Positions 1 to 7,631 of a stretch of 31,190 bases of DNA are shown piece after piece (position 1 is the stretch's first letter; every line of letters begins with the position of its first letter). Position numbers and translations under genes: made by a program. The stretch comes from JBBTVO01 sp038063195 (GTDB taxonomy: Bacteria > Patescibacteriota > Microgenomatia > Levybacterales > UBA12049), in the NCBI GenBank assembly GCA_038063195.1, contig JBBTVO010000015.1, positions 1-31,190 on the forward strand, in the 5' to 3' direction. Under the pieces are notes generated by a model, which had not been told where the DNA came from, did not search any database, and worked only from the letters and a program-made list of their open reading frames with translations.

Positions 1-182
1 GCCTCATCGACTGCGTTGTCAATAATTTCGCGAAGCGTTTCATGAAGACCAATTACGTCAGTTGAGCCGATATACATTCCGGGGCGTTTTCGTACAGGTT
101 CAAGGCCTTCGAGGACTTGTATGTTTTGCGCAGAATAAGAAGAAGATATCTTATCTTTGTTATCTTTCTTGGATAAAGCCAT
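1..182 (-). CDS. gyrB: DNA topoisomerase II subunit B, N-terminal part (GyrB/ParE), cut by window edge
   Basis: The minus strand from the ATG at 182 encodes about 60 residues with the start of the GHKL ATPase domain. LEGLEPVRKRPGMYIGST is followed by LHETLREIIDNAVDEA, which contains the conserved Glu/Asn ATP-Mg site. The rest of the gene lies beyond position 1. The product is the ATPase subunit of DNA gyrase, or of topoisomerase IV; the fragment cannot separate GyrB from ParE. The start is supported by an extended -10 box whose end lies 6 nt upstream. The first 16 residues (MALSKKDNKDKISSSY) are a hydrophilic tail before the domain. Confidence 0.9.
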   Translation of the reverse strand, partial: MALSKKDNKDKISSSYSAQNIQVLEGLEPVRKRPGMYIGSTDVIGLHETLREIIDNAVDE

Positions 183-188
183 TAATAC

Positions 189-197
189 ATTCTAACA
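189..197 (-). promoter_or_regulatory. Extended -10 promoter of gyrB, predicted leaderless
   Basis: The minus strand reads TGTTAGAAT, a TGn extension plus a 5/6 match to TATAAT, with only 6 nt between it and the ATG. Transcription would start at or within a base of the start codon. No clear -35 box and no Shine-Dalgarno sequence are visible. Confidence 0.6.
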
Positions 198-223
198 AAA
201 GCGAGCTTAAATTTCCACAAGCT

Positions 224-877
224 CTAATCCTTATTAAGGATATAAGGCTTACTTCCAATAGTTGTTATTTTATTCTCTTTAACTACAATTGCACTGTCAT
301 CTCGTAAGCCATAAATTACACCCGAGTGATTCCTAGACGCATCTTGGAGAATTTCTCTGCGATTAGCAAAGTGTGGATTATCTAGGTGAGGCATAATAGT
401 GATGTCAATAAACTCAAGATATTTACTGATTCCATAAACACTTTGTTCATGATAGATTTTTTCATAGGCTTGCGCTGATAGTCTTTTACCTAAAACCATT
501 GAGCCAGCACTGCTACCGACATACACCTTTGACTTAAGCACTTCTGGTAGAAGTTTAGAAAACTCTGATTTATTAAATACGCTCATTAAGTAATCCGTGT
601 GGCCCCCGAGAACAAAAATTACATCACTCTTCTCTATTCTTTCTTTAATATCTTGAATACTCAAAGCAAGTAAGTTAACTAATTCCAAATTTCCACCAAA
701 GTTATCCTTCACTTTGTTGAGGTTATTAAGAACCCAGCGGAGATTGTTGTTTTCGACAGAATAAGCTTCGTTGATAACTGCTACATTGATTGAATCCTTT
801 GGTTTTCCAACGAGCTCCACGCACTTGTCTATAATTCCTTTTGTACTAAAACCTTCCGAACAAAGAATAAGTTTCAT
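224..877 (-). CDS. Peptidase S51 family protein (peptidase E / cyanophycinase-like)
   Basis: 217 residues, normal length for the S51 dipeptidase E family, which cleaves Asp-Xaa dipeptides. The nucleophile Ser sits in VGSSAGSMVLG (about residue 122), preceded by the FVLGGHTDYL strand-turn. The likely catalytic His lies in IMPHLDNPHF. No signal peptide is seen, so the protein should be cytoplasmic. It has its own promoter just upstream and stops 41 nt before the gyrB start, so it is probably monocistronic. The family is clear; the true substrate is not, since several S51 members have other peptide substrates. Confidence 0.85.
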   Translation of the reverse strand: MKLILCSEGFSTKGIIDKCVELVGKPKDSINVAVINEAYSVENNNLRWVLNNLNKVKDNFGGNLELVNLLALSIQDIKERIEKSDVIFVLGGHTDYLMSVFNKSEFSKLLPEVLKSKVYVGSSAGSMVLGKRLSAQAYEKIYHEQSVYGISKYLEFIDITIMPHLDNPHFANRREILQDASRNHSGVIYGLRDDSAIVVKENKITTIGSKPYILNKD

Positions 878-883
878 TTTATG

Positions 884-892
884 ATTATAGCA
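884..892 (-). promoter_or_regulatory. Extended -10 promoter of the S51 peptidase gene, predicted leaderless
   Basis: The minus strand reads TGCTATAAT, a perfect -10 with TGn extension. It ends exactly 6 nt before the ATG at 877. It lies in the 25-nt gap after the FemAB gene, so the peptidase gene need not depend on the upstream operon. Confidence 0.7.
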
Positions 893-902
893 AAGTTGCC
901 AA

Positions 903-1922
903 CTAGACTCGTCTTCTTAGTTTTCGGAGTTTTTCTATTGTCAGGTTAATTAAGTATCTCGGATAATTTATTACCAGATCCTGCGCTTCAAGATAATCTA
1001 CATCTTCTCCTCCAAAGCCGCGCTTAAAAATTGAAAGGCCGTAGAATCTATGCTTTGGGTCATTTGCAACTCCCCATAAATTATACCTCCTGAGCTCTCG
1101 TTTTTTTGCTTCCCTTATTGCTTCCCATTGGATAAGATAAGCTCCGGGATGATTTCTGCCTTCAAGAGTCCCGGTACCATAATGATAGACTGCTTCGGTT
1201 CCATAAAATATTATAAAAGCTTGAGAGAGAAGTTTTTTCCCCAAATACGCGTTATACAAAAACGCCAAATTATTTTCAGCAAAAATTCTGAACTGTTCAG
1301 ATAAATATTCATAAGGAAAAGGGACAAACTTTTGTCTTACCGAGGTCTCGACCTGAAGATTATAAAACTTCCTAATGTCTTTGGGATCTTTCGATGCAGT
1401 AATTTTTATCTTTTCTTTTTCTGCCTTTCTTATTTCATGGCGGGTATTTTTTCTCATGTTCGCAAGAATTTCTTCTTCGGGTTTTGTAATATCGAGCTGA
1501 TTAGTTAATTGAGCATGAAGATGCATTGGGGCATCAGAAAATCCTAGGTCTTTAAAAAGTTTTTTTGAAAAATCATCTGAAATAAGCTGTGGCCTTACTC
1601 TTACAAACGCGCAGTCATTAAGATATGCAATTTTTTTTAGTTCTTTTACAAATGCGCTGACGATATCTTTATCTTTCCAGTCAATTATCGGACCTGCGGG
1701 AACTATCAAGTGCTTTGCTCTTTTTGCTTCTTCAATAATTGAAAGCATTGCTCCCTCAAGTTTATTATTTCGATAAAATCCGCTTCTTACGATTTTTTGT
1801 CCTAGATTTTCATGGAATTGTCCCCAATACCAAGACTGAAGGAAATTTGCCTCATCATGTTTGGACAAAAAATCTTCCCAATCCTTTTTATTATCAATCT
1901 CTTTTGTAATTACTTCAGCCAT
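903..1922 (-). CDS. FemAB/FemX-type aminoacyltransferase (peptidoglycan interpeptide bridge family)
   Basis: 339 residues, typical of a single FemAB protein made of two GNAT-like folds. Supporting signatures are the N-terminal FLQSWYWGQFHENLG, the VPAGPIIDW strand, the basic helix NMRKNTRHEIRKAEKEKI, and the C-terminal half with YHYGTGTL, YLIQWEAIREAKKR and NLWGVAND. Family members transfer amino acids from aminoacyl-tRNA onto lipid II stem peptides. It overlaps the upstream aminotransferase gene by 13 nt and is the last gene of the minus-strand envelope run. Which residue is transferred cannot be read from the sequence. A FemAB-like GNAT of other function is the main alternative. Confidence 0.85.
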   Translation of the reverse strand: MAEVITKEIDNKKDWEDFLSKHDEANFLQSWYWGQFHENLGQKIVRSGFYRNNKLEGAMLSIIEEAKRAKHLIVPAGPIIDWKDKDIVSAFVKELKKIAYLNDCAFVRVRPQLISDDFSKKLFKDLGFSDAPMHLHAQLTNQLDITKPEEEILANMRKNTRHEIRKAEKEKIKITASKDPKDIRKFYNLQVETSVRQKFVPFPYEYLSEQFRIFAENNLAFLYNAYLGKKLLSQAFIIFYGTEAVYHYGTGTLEGRNHPGAYLIQWEAIREAKKRELRRYNLWGVANDPKHRFYGLSIFKRGFGGEDVDYLEAQDLVINYPRYLINLTIEKLRKLRRRV

Positions 1923-3133
1923 TCATTGATTAATTTTGACAAATAGAGTGCTTGCTTCTCTGAAATATTTTTGTGAGTCGGAAGGTTTAATATTTTTTTT
2001 GAAATTAATTCTGCATTCGGACAGTCATTCTTATAATTAATTTTTGCCATAAATCTTTTCGGCGCAATTGGCGCGTCATACCAAATATCTGAAAGATAAA
2101 ATTCCTTTGTCTCTAAATATTTTACTAATTCTCTCCTATTCTCAACAAAAATAGGAAAACGCAAATTTGAAGAATTTTCAATTTGGGAATTTATCTTGGG
2201 GAACATTATTTTCTTGCTCAAATTTTCTTTATAAATATTTGCAATTTTTTTCCTGTGATTTAAATTATCTTTAAGATTGTCAAAAGCTTTTAGCGTAAGA
2301 TTCTGATAAAAATTAGGAAGATTTGTGAGTCCATATTCTAAGTCATCCATCGGTGCGGAGAGCAATCCAAGATTTTTAAGTATGAAATGCAAAACATTGC
2401 CGATTCCAAAATCATAAGTTTTCCTAATTTTCCAAGTTAAGATTGGATAAAAACGATCCTTAATTTGTCTAGAAAAAGGAGGATTTGAATAATTTTTGAT
2501 TTTTGATTTTTGATTTTTGATTCTTGTGATGAGTGCTCCGCCTGAGACACCGTCTATTATTTTATCCTGGCTAAATGACAGAATTACAAAATCTCCTATT
2601 CCTCCTGCTTCTTTATTATTTTTATATTTTGCTCCTACTGAATGTGCCAGATCCTCTATTAAAATAATGTTCTTTTCTTTACATATTTTCGAAATCCCTT
2701 CGATATCACACGGATAGCCAAGTGTGTTTTGAACGATAATTACTTTGATATTGTCTTCCACTACAACTCTTGCAAGGTCGGACCTTGTAAAATTCAGATC
2801 ATCTTTTGGGATATCAATTAAAACTGGTTTACATCCAGCTTCCTCAATGGCTTTGTAAACCGCATAACAAGTAAATCCGCTTATCGCAACTTGCGAATTC
2901 CTGGGAAGATTTAAAGTTTGAAGCGCAAGAGTTATCGCTTCCCTGCCTTTGAATAATAAAACAGCTTTGCCGTCGTATTTTTTCTCAAGGAAATTTTTAA
3001 GGACGAGTTTCTCTGTAAAATTTTCCGAAGTAATCCCACCTCGGAGGTGGGCCAGCTTCGCCACCTCGGGAGATAAAGATTTTAGAACAAAACTTAGATC
3101 GTAGTTTGAGCCAAGTGAATTAAAAACGCTCAT
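1910..3133 (-). CDS. DegT/DnrJ/EryC1/StrS-family PLP-dependent aminotransferase
   Basis: 407 residues with the fold-type I layout of sugar aminotransferases. GREAITLAL lies near residue 63, the cofactor Asp is in LIEDLAHSVGA (D161), and the Schiff-base Lys is in SFSQDKIIDGVSGG (K191). It probably aminates a nucleotide-linked keto sugar for cell-surface glycans, though the substrate is unknown. It overlaps the FemAB gene by 13 nt and follows the hydrolase gene by 9 nt. Three repeat-derived segments lie in its reading frame: PEVAKLAHLRGG (residues 22-33), TRSDL (116-120) and the heptad-encoded KNQKSKIKN (206-214). None looks like part of the family core. Confidence 0.85.
   Translation of the reverse strand: MSVFNSLGSNYDLSFVLKSLSPEVAKLAHLRGGITSENFTEKLVLKNFLEKKYDGKAVLLFKGREAITLALQTLNLPRNSQVAISGFTCYAVYKAIEEAGCKPVLIDIPKDDLNFTRSDLARVVVEDNIKVIIVQNTLGYPCDIEGISKICKEKNIILIEDLAHSVGAKYKNNKEAGGIGDFVILSFSQDKIIDGVSGGALITRIKNQKSKIKNYSNPPFSRQIKDRFYPILTWKIRKTYDFGIGNVLHFILKNLGLLSAPMDDLEYGLTNLPNFYQNLTLKAFDNLKDNLNHRKKIANIYKENLSKKIMFPKINSQIENSSNLRFPIFVENRRELVKYLETKEFYLSDIWYDAPIAPKRFMAKINYKNDCPNAELISKKILNLPTHKNISEKQALYLSKLINEWLK
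2493..2520. repeat. Four tandem 7-nt units (TTTTTGA) inside the aminotransferase gene
   Basis: The plus strand shows TTTTTGA four times head to tail at 2493, 2500, 2507 and 2514. On the coding strand the array gives a Lys/Asn/Ser-rich stretch just after the PLP-lysine segment. Seven is not a multiple of three, so gain or loss of one unit would shift the reading frame. Confidence 0.9.
2773..2787. repeat. RAYT-type palindrome CAAGGTC-G-GACCTTG, copy 1, in aminotransferase gene
   Basis: Perfect 7-bp arms around a central G. Read on the coding strand the element encodes TRSDL. The same core recurs at 3827-3845, 10739-10753, 10970-10986, 11266-11282 and 11480-11496. Confidence 0.85.
3035..3070. 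repeat. 36-nt palindromic element, copy A, in frame in aminotransferase gene
   Basis: It contains CCACCTCGGAGGTGG (perfect 7-bp arms) followed by AGCTTCGCCACCTCGGG. A diverged copy of the same length lies at 26241-26276, differing at about 7 of 36 positions. Here it encodes exactly 12 codons (PEVAKLAHLRGG) in the aminotransferase N-terminal region. Confidence 0.8.
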
Positions 3134-3142
3134 AAATATAAA

Positions 3143-3871
3143 TCAATTGTTATATTGTTTAATAATTATATCCACTACTTCTTTGGGATGTGTAAATTGA
3201 GGTGCATGGCGGGCGCCGGTAACAATTAACAATTTACTATTAACAATTTTACTTTCTAATAATTTTGCATCTGATACGGGAGTGATTCTGTCTTTTTCGC
3301 CCCACAATATAACAGTAGGCGTAGAGATATTTTCTGCTTTTAAAATTTTGTCCGAAGAAAGTAAATTTACCATAGTCTTCTTCATATTCTCATCAGCATC
3401 TTTATAATCTGTTTCCCGTGCAAGTGAATACAAAAGCTTTTTTCCAAAATCATTTTTCAGAATTTTCCTTCCTAATTTTGCTATAGTACCGAAAGCTTTT
3501 CTTTTAATTTTTATCGCAATTTCATCGTGATAAATTCCTGCGCTGTCTATAAGGATTAGTTTTTTAACTTTCGCAGGATGAGCAAGTGCGAAGTTCATTG
3601 CTATTCTTCCTCCATTTGAGTGACCCAGCAGAATTACTTTGTCTTCTTTTTCAATTTTCTCATTCAACCAATTTATATAATCTTCGATAGTCCAAGGTTT
3701 ATTAATTTTTTCAGTAAGACCGGGGATTTTCAGAAGAATAGGATTTAATTTTTTATTTTTAAGCTGCGAAACAAATGGCTGCCACTTATCTAAACTATAG
3801 CTCCATCCGTGGAGGATACATACATTAACAAGGTCGGACCTTGTTTTGGCTTGTTTTCTCCTGCTATTCAT
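3143..3871 (-). CDS. Alpha/beta-fold hydrolase
   Basis: 242 residues. The nucleophile elbow is GHSNGG (Ser85), the acid Asp194 lies in WGEKDRITP, and the catalytic His222 lies in GARHAPQ. The oxyanion-loop motif LHGWS comes early (residues 20-24) and a cap-like helical region spans roughly 120-175. This is the full triad of an esterase/lipase-like hydrolase; the substrate is not evident. The start overlaps the stop of the MurF-like gene by 4 nt (ATGA), suggesting translational coupling. The palindrome at 3827-3845 encodes about residues 9-15, so much of the short N-terminal tail before the first strand is repeat-derived. Confidence 0.85.
   Translation of the reverse strand: MNSRRKQAKTRSDLVNVCILHGWSYSLDKWQPFVSQLKNKKLNPILLKIPGLTEKINKPWTIEDYINWLNEKIEKEDKVILLGHSNGGRIAMNFALAHPAKVKKLILIDSAGIYHDEIAIKIKRKAFGTIAKLGRKILKNDFGKKLLYSLARETDYKDADENMKKTMVNLLSSDKILKAENISTPTVILWGEKDRITPVSDAKLLESKIVNSKLLIVTGARHAPQFTHPKEVVDIIIKQYNN
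3827..3845. repeat. RAYT-type palindrome AACAAGGTC-G-GACCTTGTT, copy 2, in hydrolase gene
   Basis: Nine-bp perfect arms, the longest of the six copies. On the coding strand it reads KTRSDLV close to the hydrolase N-terminus, in the same reading phase as copy 1. Confidence 0.9.
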
Positions 3872-5130
3872 AATCCAAATTTACTTCTTCTTTTCTGCCA
3901 GATTTTTTCGCGTCTTGCAAGTTTATCGGCGTCTTTTTTATCAGCCAGTAGATTCTCAATTACCCCCTCAAGAAATCTTGCTCCTTTAAAGAGCAGAAGT
4001 TCGCCGCCTTTAAGATTTTCTTTTAAATATTCTAAGACATCCTTGGGATTCTCAAAACTAATTATGCTTTTATCTTCGCTTTTGAGTTTTGGTAAAGTAA
4101 ACTTGGAGACGCGCGGCCCCATGAGGATAATTTTATCTGATTTGATTTTTAATATTTCATCTGCGAGTTTTTCGTGCTCTTTCTGTTCACTTTCTCCCTG
4201 CTCAAGCATGTCGCCCAAAACCATCCACTTCTTCTCTGCTTTTATATTCTCAAACATATTAAGAACCGCGGTCATTGAATCAAGATTGGCATTATATGCG
4301 CTGTCAATAATAGTAGTATTCTTAATTCCTTTAAATACGGAATTTCTTCCAGGAGGAAGAGTGAAATTCTTAAAAGATTTATCAAGGGGAAGTTTTAGGT
4401 ATTTCAAAACCTCAAGGCACATTTGAAGCGAATAGTAAATCTCTTTTGGCAAAAGTTTGTTAAATTTAAATTCACCAGCATTAATCTTAAGAATAGTTTG
4501 GCCAATCGAAACTCTGTAATCGGTAAGATCATTTATAGAGATGGGAATTATTCTTACTTTGGTTCTTAAGAGTTGTTTTTCTATGTTTGGCGAATCATCA
4601 TTTACGACTGCAAGCTCTCTGGAGTATTCCAGAAAATATCCAAATTCAAAAGCAATTGCCTCTTCGACATTTTCAAACCTTCCATTTTTTACAAGCTGGT
4701 CAAAGTTCATGCTGTGGGTTTTTGTCGAGCTGGTCCAAAGAGTAATTTCAGGTTTTAACAAAGTTGCTAAGTATCTGCCTTCCTGCGGTCTGTCACAGTC
4801 AGCCTCGACTATATATATAGTATGTTTTGGCACGGGTTTAAAAATAGAAAATGGCGCGGCGAGGAATAGATATGCCCATTCCGTAAGCTTCAAATTCTTT
4901 CTTTTAAGGCCCAAGATATCAAAAGGAATTCCGTAAGTACTGTTGGCATGATGCGAATATTTTGCTTTATCTCCGATTTGAGATTCCAAAAGATGAAGAA
5001 GCGAAGTCTTACCGCTTGAGCCAGTGACGACTATTATATATGGTTTCCATGAATTAAGTTTTATCTTGGCAAAAAACCTGAAATAATATGACAGCGGAAA
5101 ATAGAGAGATTTTTTAAGCGTTGTAAGCAT
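3868..5130 (-). CDS. MurF-like Mur ligase family protein, lacking the usual N-terminal domain
   Basis: 420 residues. The ATP-binding loop GSSGKTS lies at residues 37-43. The central and C-terminal MurF hallmarks follow: PPGRNSVF, DSAYNANLDSM and MVLGDMLEQGE. Mur ligases add amino acids or dipeptides to UDP-linked peptidoglycan precursors in the cytoplasm. Canonical MurF has a UDP-substrate domain of about 80 residues before the P-loop. Here only about 36 mostly hydrophobic and basic residues precede it (SLYFPLSYYFRFF). It could therefore be a MurF variant or a Mur ligase with another substrate. It starts 1 nt after the holB stop and overlaps the hydrolase by 4 nt. Confidence 0.8.
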   Translation of the reverse strand: MLTTLKKSLYFPLSYYFRFFAKIKLNSWKPYIIVVTGSSGKTSLLHLLESQIGDKAKYSHHANSTYGIPFDILGLKRKNLKLTEWAYLFLAAPFSIFKPVPKHTIYIVEADCDRPQEGRYLATLLKPEITLWTSSTKTHSMNFDQLVKNGRFENVEEAIAFEFGYFLEYSRELAVVNDDSPNIEKQLLRTKVRIIPISINDLTDYRVSIGQTILKINAGEFKFNKLLPKEIYYSLQMCLEVLKYLKLPLDKSFKNFTLPPGRNSVFKGIKNTTIIDSAYNANLDSMTAVLNMFENIKAEKKWMVLGDMLEQGESEQKEHEKLADEILKIKSDKIILMGPRVSKFTLPKLKSEDKSIISFENPKDVLEYLKENLKGGELLLFKGARFLEGVIENLLADKKDADKLARREKIWQKRRSKFGL

Positions 5131-5131
5131 T

Positions 5132-5809
5132 TTAAATAGATAAAAAGGTGTTCTCGAGAATGAAGCGCTGGTTTACATTGGTATTTCTTACAGCATAATG
5201 TCCTTCTTCGAGTTTTTTAACTAATTCAACTAAGTTTTTTGAGCTTCGACCCGCGGGGTCGGCGCTTGAATTTATATTGTTTAATAATTTTTTTCTAATG
5301 CCGGCTATTGCTTGCTCAAGCCACATAACCGACTCTTCCCTGCTCTTACCAAAATCCTGCGCCAGTTTAAGTTTTATCCCTACATTTTCAGAGATTAGAT
5401 CCTTGATAAGATTTTCAATGTCTTCAAGATTGATTTCCTCTAGAACCTTATCCTCTTCCAGTTTTATGATCTTACATCTTGAGAGAATCGTAGGAAGTAA
5501 AATATTTTCATTCTCAACTATCAGAAATATAAAAGTGCTCAGGGGAGGTTCCTCAAGAATTTTTAAGAGCGCGTTTTGTGACTCTAGAGTTATTCCCCGA
5601 AACGCGTTTATAATTAAAGCTTTACTTTCACCGCGGAGAGGTTTAAAAAACAGATTTTTCTGAAGCTTTCTTACGTCTTCGATTCCTATTGCCTTTTCAA
5701 AAAATTCAATTGTGATATCAAATCCGTCAATTTTGTTTTCAAGGCAAATTTCCCTTGCCTTTTCCAGGGATTTTTCTTCGTTTTTTGAAGCTAAGATAAA
5801 TGACCGCAT
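5132..5809 (-). CDS. holB: DNA polymerase III delta-prime-like clamp-loader subunit
   Basis: 225 residues resembling the delta-prime/tau AAA+ region. It has the helix ESQNALLKILEEPP (residues 76-89) and the sensor-1 style motif LLPTILSRCKII (104-115). There is no Walker A, as expected for delta-prime. It would help load the sliding clamp at the replication fork. It is shorter than typical HolB (about 300 residues). It carries a 10-residue repeat-encoded insertion (SSADPAGRSS, 181-190) in the C-terminal helical part. It is first in a minus-strand run with envelope genes. A DnaX-related fragment is the alternative. Confidence 0.75.
   Translation of the reverse strand: MRSFILASKNEEKSLEKAREICLENKIDGFDITIEFFEKAIGIEDVRKLQKNLFFKPLRGESKALIINAFRGITLESQNALLKILEEPPLSTFIFLIVENENILLPTILSRCKIIKLEEDKVLEEINLEDIENLIKDLISENVGIKLKLAQDFGKSREESVMWLEQAIAGIRKKLLNNINSSADPAGRSSKNLVELVKKLEEGHYAVRNTNVNQRFILENTFLSI
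5247..5261. repeat. GC-rich palindrome CGACCC-GCG-GGGTCG in holB
   Basis: Six-bp perfect arms with a GCG loop, in a locally GC-rich patch (about 5241-5266) inside an AT-rich gene. It is preceded by GAGCTT, giving the AGCTTCG string shared with the 36-nt elements at 3035, 10176, 14139 and 26241. On the coding strand it gives the ADPAGR part of the inserted peptide. Confidence 0.7.
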
Positions 5810-5810
5810 A

Positions 5811-5835
5811 GATTCTTCGTTTCACTTAGAATGAC
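5811..5835. repeat. Dispersed-repeat-like sequence in the holB 5' leader
   Basis: The sequence starts GATTCTTCGTTT and ends AGAATGAC, with outer ends forming an imperfect inverted repeat (ATTCT/AGAAT). It resembles a GTCATTCTGAGCGAAGCGAA-type repeat that I recall from many bacterial genomes. Only one copy is in this window, so the assignment is from memory. Confidence 0.4.
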
Positions 5836-5856
5836 AATTCCCAAGCCCGAACTTCC

Positions 5857-5886
5857 TTGACATTATAGCGTATTTTTCCTTACTAT
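5857..5886 (+). promoter_or_regulatory. Sigma70-type promoter of pilB, predicted leaderless
   Basis: A perfect -35 TTGACA (5857-5862), an 18-nt spacer and a -10 TACTAT (5881-5886, 4/6). The -10 ends 7 nt before the pilB ATG, so the transcript would begin at the start codon. No Shine-Dalgarno is present. Confidence 0.65.
5862..5867 (-). promoter_or_regulatory. -10 box for the divergent holB/envelope run
   Basis: The minus strand reads TATAAT, about 52 nt upstream of the holB ATG. It shares a base with the pilB -35 box, so the two divergent promoters overlap. No good -35 is seen. The 5' leader would include the repeat at 5811-5835. Confidence 0.45.
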
Positions 5887-5893
5887 AGAAGTA

Positions 5894-7624
5894 ATGCCCA
5901 CGGGAGACTTAGGTACAACTCAAAGCTCGACAATTATCGACATTCTTCTTTCGGAGAGACTTCTTACGCCCGCTCAGGTGGATGAGATTAAGGTAAAAAG
6001 CGCCAGCCTGGGACTTCCTTATGAAGAAGTTCTTAAGAACATGAATGTGGTTCCCCCGGCCAAAATAGCAGAAGCCAAGGCCAAGCTCTTGGGGATTCCA
6101 TTTATATCTTTATCATCAGCTTCTTTTTCTCCGCTAGTAATTGGCATGATCCCAAAAGCAGTCGCTGAGAGATTTCTGCTTATACCTTTCTTGTTTGACG
6201 AGGAGACGAGAACCCTTTCAGTTGCGATGAGCAATCCTGTGGACCTTGAAGCGCTCGAGTTCGTAAGGCAGAAAACAGGGTTAAATCTTAAGACTTTTGC
6301 TACGTCTGTTGAAGATATAAAAAACGCAATAAGCCAGCAGTATAGGCAGGAAATTGTGGGCGAGGTCGGAGAGGCAGTCAGACAGACGGAGGAGCTAAAT
6401 AAGACAAGAACAATAGACAGTAAGGAAATCGCAGAGATAATAAAAGAAGCCCCAATTGCAAAAATTGTTTCTACAATTCTTGAATACGCAGTCTCTAGCC
6501 GTGCCTCTGATGTACATATAGAACCGCAGGAAGACAGAATCCGCGTGAGATACAGAATTGACGGAATTCTATATGACAGACTAAGTCTTCCCAAGTCCGT
6601 GCAGGATGCGGTAATCTCGCGTATAAAGATTTTATCTGATATGAAGATTGATGAGCACCGTACTCCGCAGGACGGCCGTTTTAATTTCAAAGTTGATAAG
6701 GAGGAAGCTGACCTTCGTATTTCGGTAATGCCCACAACCTTTGGTGAGAAAATCGTAATGAGGCTTTTGCGTAAGTCCAGCGGAATTCCCACCCTTCCCG
6801 AGTTAGGGCTCAACGGAACATCTCTTAAGAATCTTGAGTCCGCAATTCTTCGTCCCCATGGAATTATAATAGTTTGCGGACCTACGGGCTCCGGTAAGAC
6901 TACGACACTTTATGCGATTTTGGAAAAGCTTAATACTACGAGGGTAAACATCATGACACTTGAAGATCCCGTAGAGTATCAAATGCAGGGAGTAAATCAG
7001 GTCCAGATAAATCCCGGGGTCGGACTTACTTTTGCAACTGGTCTTCGTTCTTTTCTTCGTCAGGACCCAAACATAGTTCTCGTCGGAGAGATTCGGGATA
7101 CTGAAACCACAGAGCTTGCTGTTCAGGCCTCTCTTACCGGACATTTAGTCTTCTCGACGTTGCACACATCTGATGCGGCCGGTGCAATTCCCCGTCTTAC
7201 CGACTTGGGAGCCGAGCCGTTTCTTCTTTCCTCCACCTTAAATGCAGTTGTGGGGCAAAGAATCGTAAGAAGAGTTTGCCCAACGTGTAAAGAAGCATAC
7301 TCCCCGCTCCGCCAGATAGTTGATGAGATGAGAAAAGTCTTGGGACAGCTTTTTCCACAGGGAAATGGGAGCGAGATAAAACTTTATAAAGGTAAAGGAT
7401 GCGACAAATGCGCTGACTCGGGTTATTTGGGAAGAGTGGGTATATATGAAGTTTTTCCCATATCAACGAAGTTATCCAATCTTATCCTTGAACATCCGGG
7501 CAGTGCTGCTGTACAAAAAGAAGCACTCGCGGAAGGCATGATAACTATGAAACAGGACGGCTATATGAAAGTTATTGCGGGAATAACAACGCCCGAGGAG
7601 GTCATAAGAGTCGCACAGGAATAG
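5894..7624 (+). CDS. pilB: Type IV pilus extension ATPase PilB (GspE/PilB family)
   Basis: 576 residues, full length. An N-terminal GspE_N/MshEN-like domain covers roughly residues 10-150. The core ATPase has ASDVHIEP (205-211), Walker A GPTGSGKT (329-336), Asp box LEDPVEY, Walker B IVLVGEIRD (394-402) and His box STLHTSDAAGA. A four-Cys zinc motif typical of PilB follows (C462, C465, C503, C506). It powers pilus assembly as a cytoplasmic hexamer on the platform protein PilC. It is the first gene of the pilus locus and is followed by pilT and pilC. Confidence 0.97.
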   Translation: MPTGDLGTTQSSTIIDILLSERLLTPAQVDEIKVKSASLGLPYEEVLKNMNVVPPAKIAEAKAKLLGIPFISLSSASFSPLVIGMIPKAVAERFLLIPFLFDEETRTLSVAMSNPVDLEALEFVRQKTGLNLKTFATSVEDIKNAISQQYRQEIVGEVGEAVRQTEELNKTRTIDSKEIAEIIKEAPIAKIVSTILEYAVSSRASDVHIEPQEDRIRVRYRIDGILYDRLSLPKSVQDAVISRIKILSDMKIDEHRTPQDGRFNFKVDKEEADLRISVMPTTFGEKIVMRLLRKSSGIPTLPELGLNGTSLKNLESAILRPHGIIIVCGPTGSGKTTTLYAILEKLNTTRVNIMTLEDPVEYQMQGVNQVQINPGVGLTFATGLRSFLRQDPNIVLVGEIRDTETTELAVQASLTGHLVFSTLHTSDAAGAIPRLTDLGAEPFLLSSTLNAVVGQRIVRRVCPTCKEAYSPLRQIVDEMRKVLGQLFPQGNGSEIKLYKGKGCDKCADSGYLGRVGIYEVFPISTKLSNLILEHPGSAAVQKEALAEGMITMKQDGYMKVIAGITTPEEVIRVAQE

Positions 7625-7631
7625 ATAAAAT

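Noticed and set aside
3809..4426. A 205-codon plus-strand open frame opposite the hydrolase and Mur ligase genes
   Set aside because: Low-complexity Ser/Phe/Leu composition and full overlap with well-supported genes.
6019..6813. A 264-codon open frame antisense to pilB
   Set aside because: It is the mirror of strongly conserved PilB domain sequence, is Ser/Ile-rich with no recognisable motif, and has no promoter-like signal of the type seen elsewhere.
7014..7033. GGGGTCGGACTT in pilB, resembling the RAYT palindrome
   Set aside because: The arms do not pair beyond a few bases and it encodes the conserved PGVGLTF segment.
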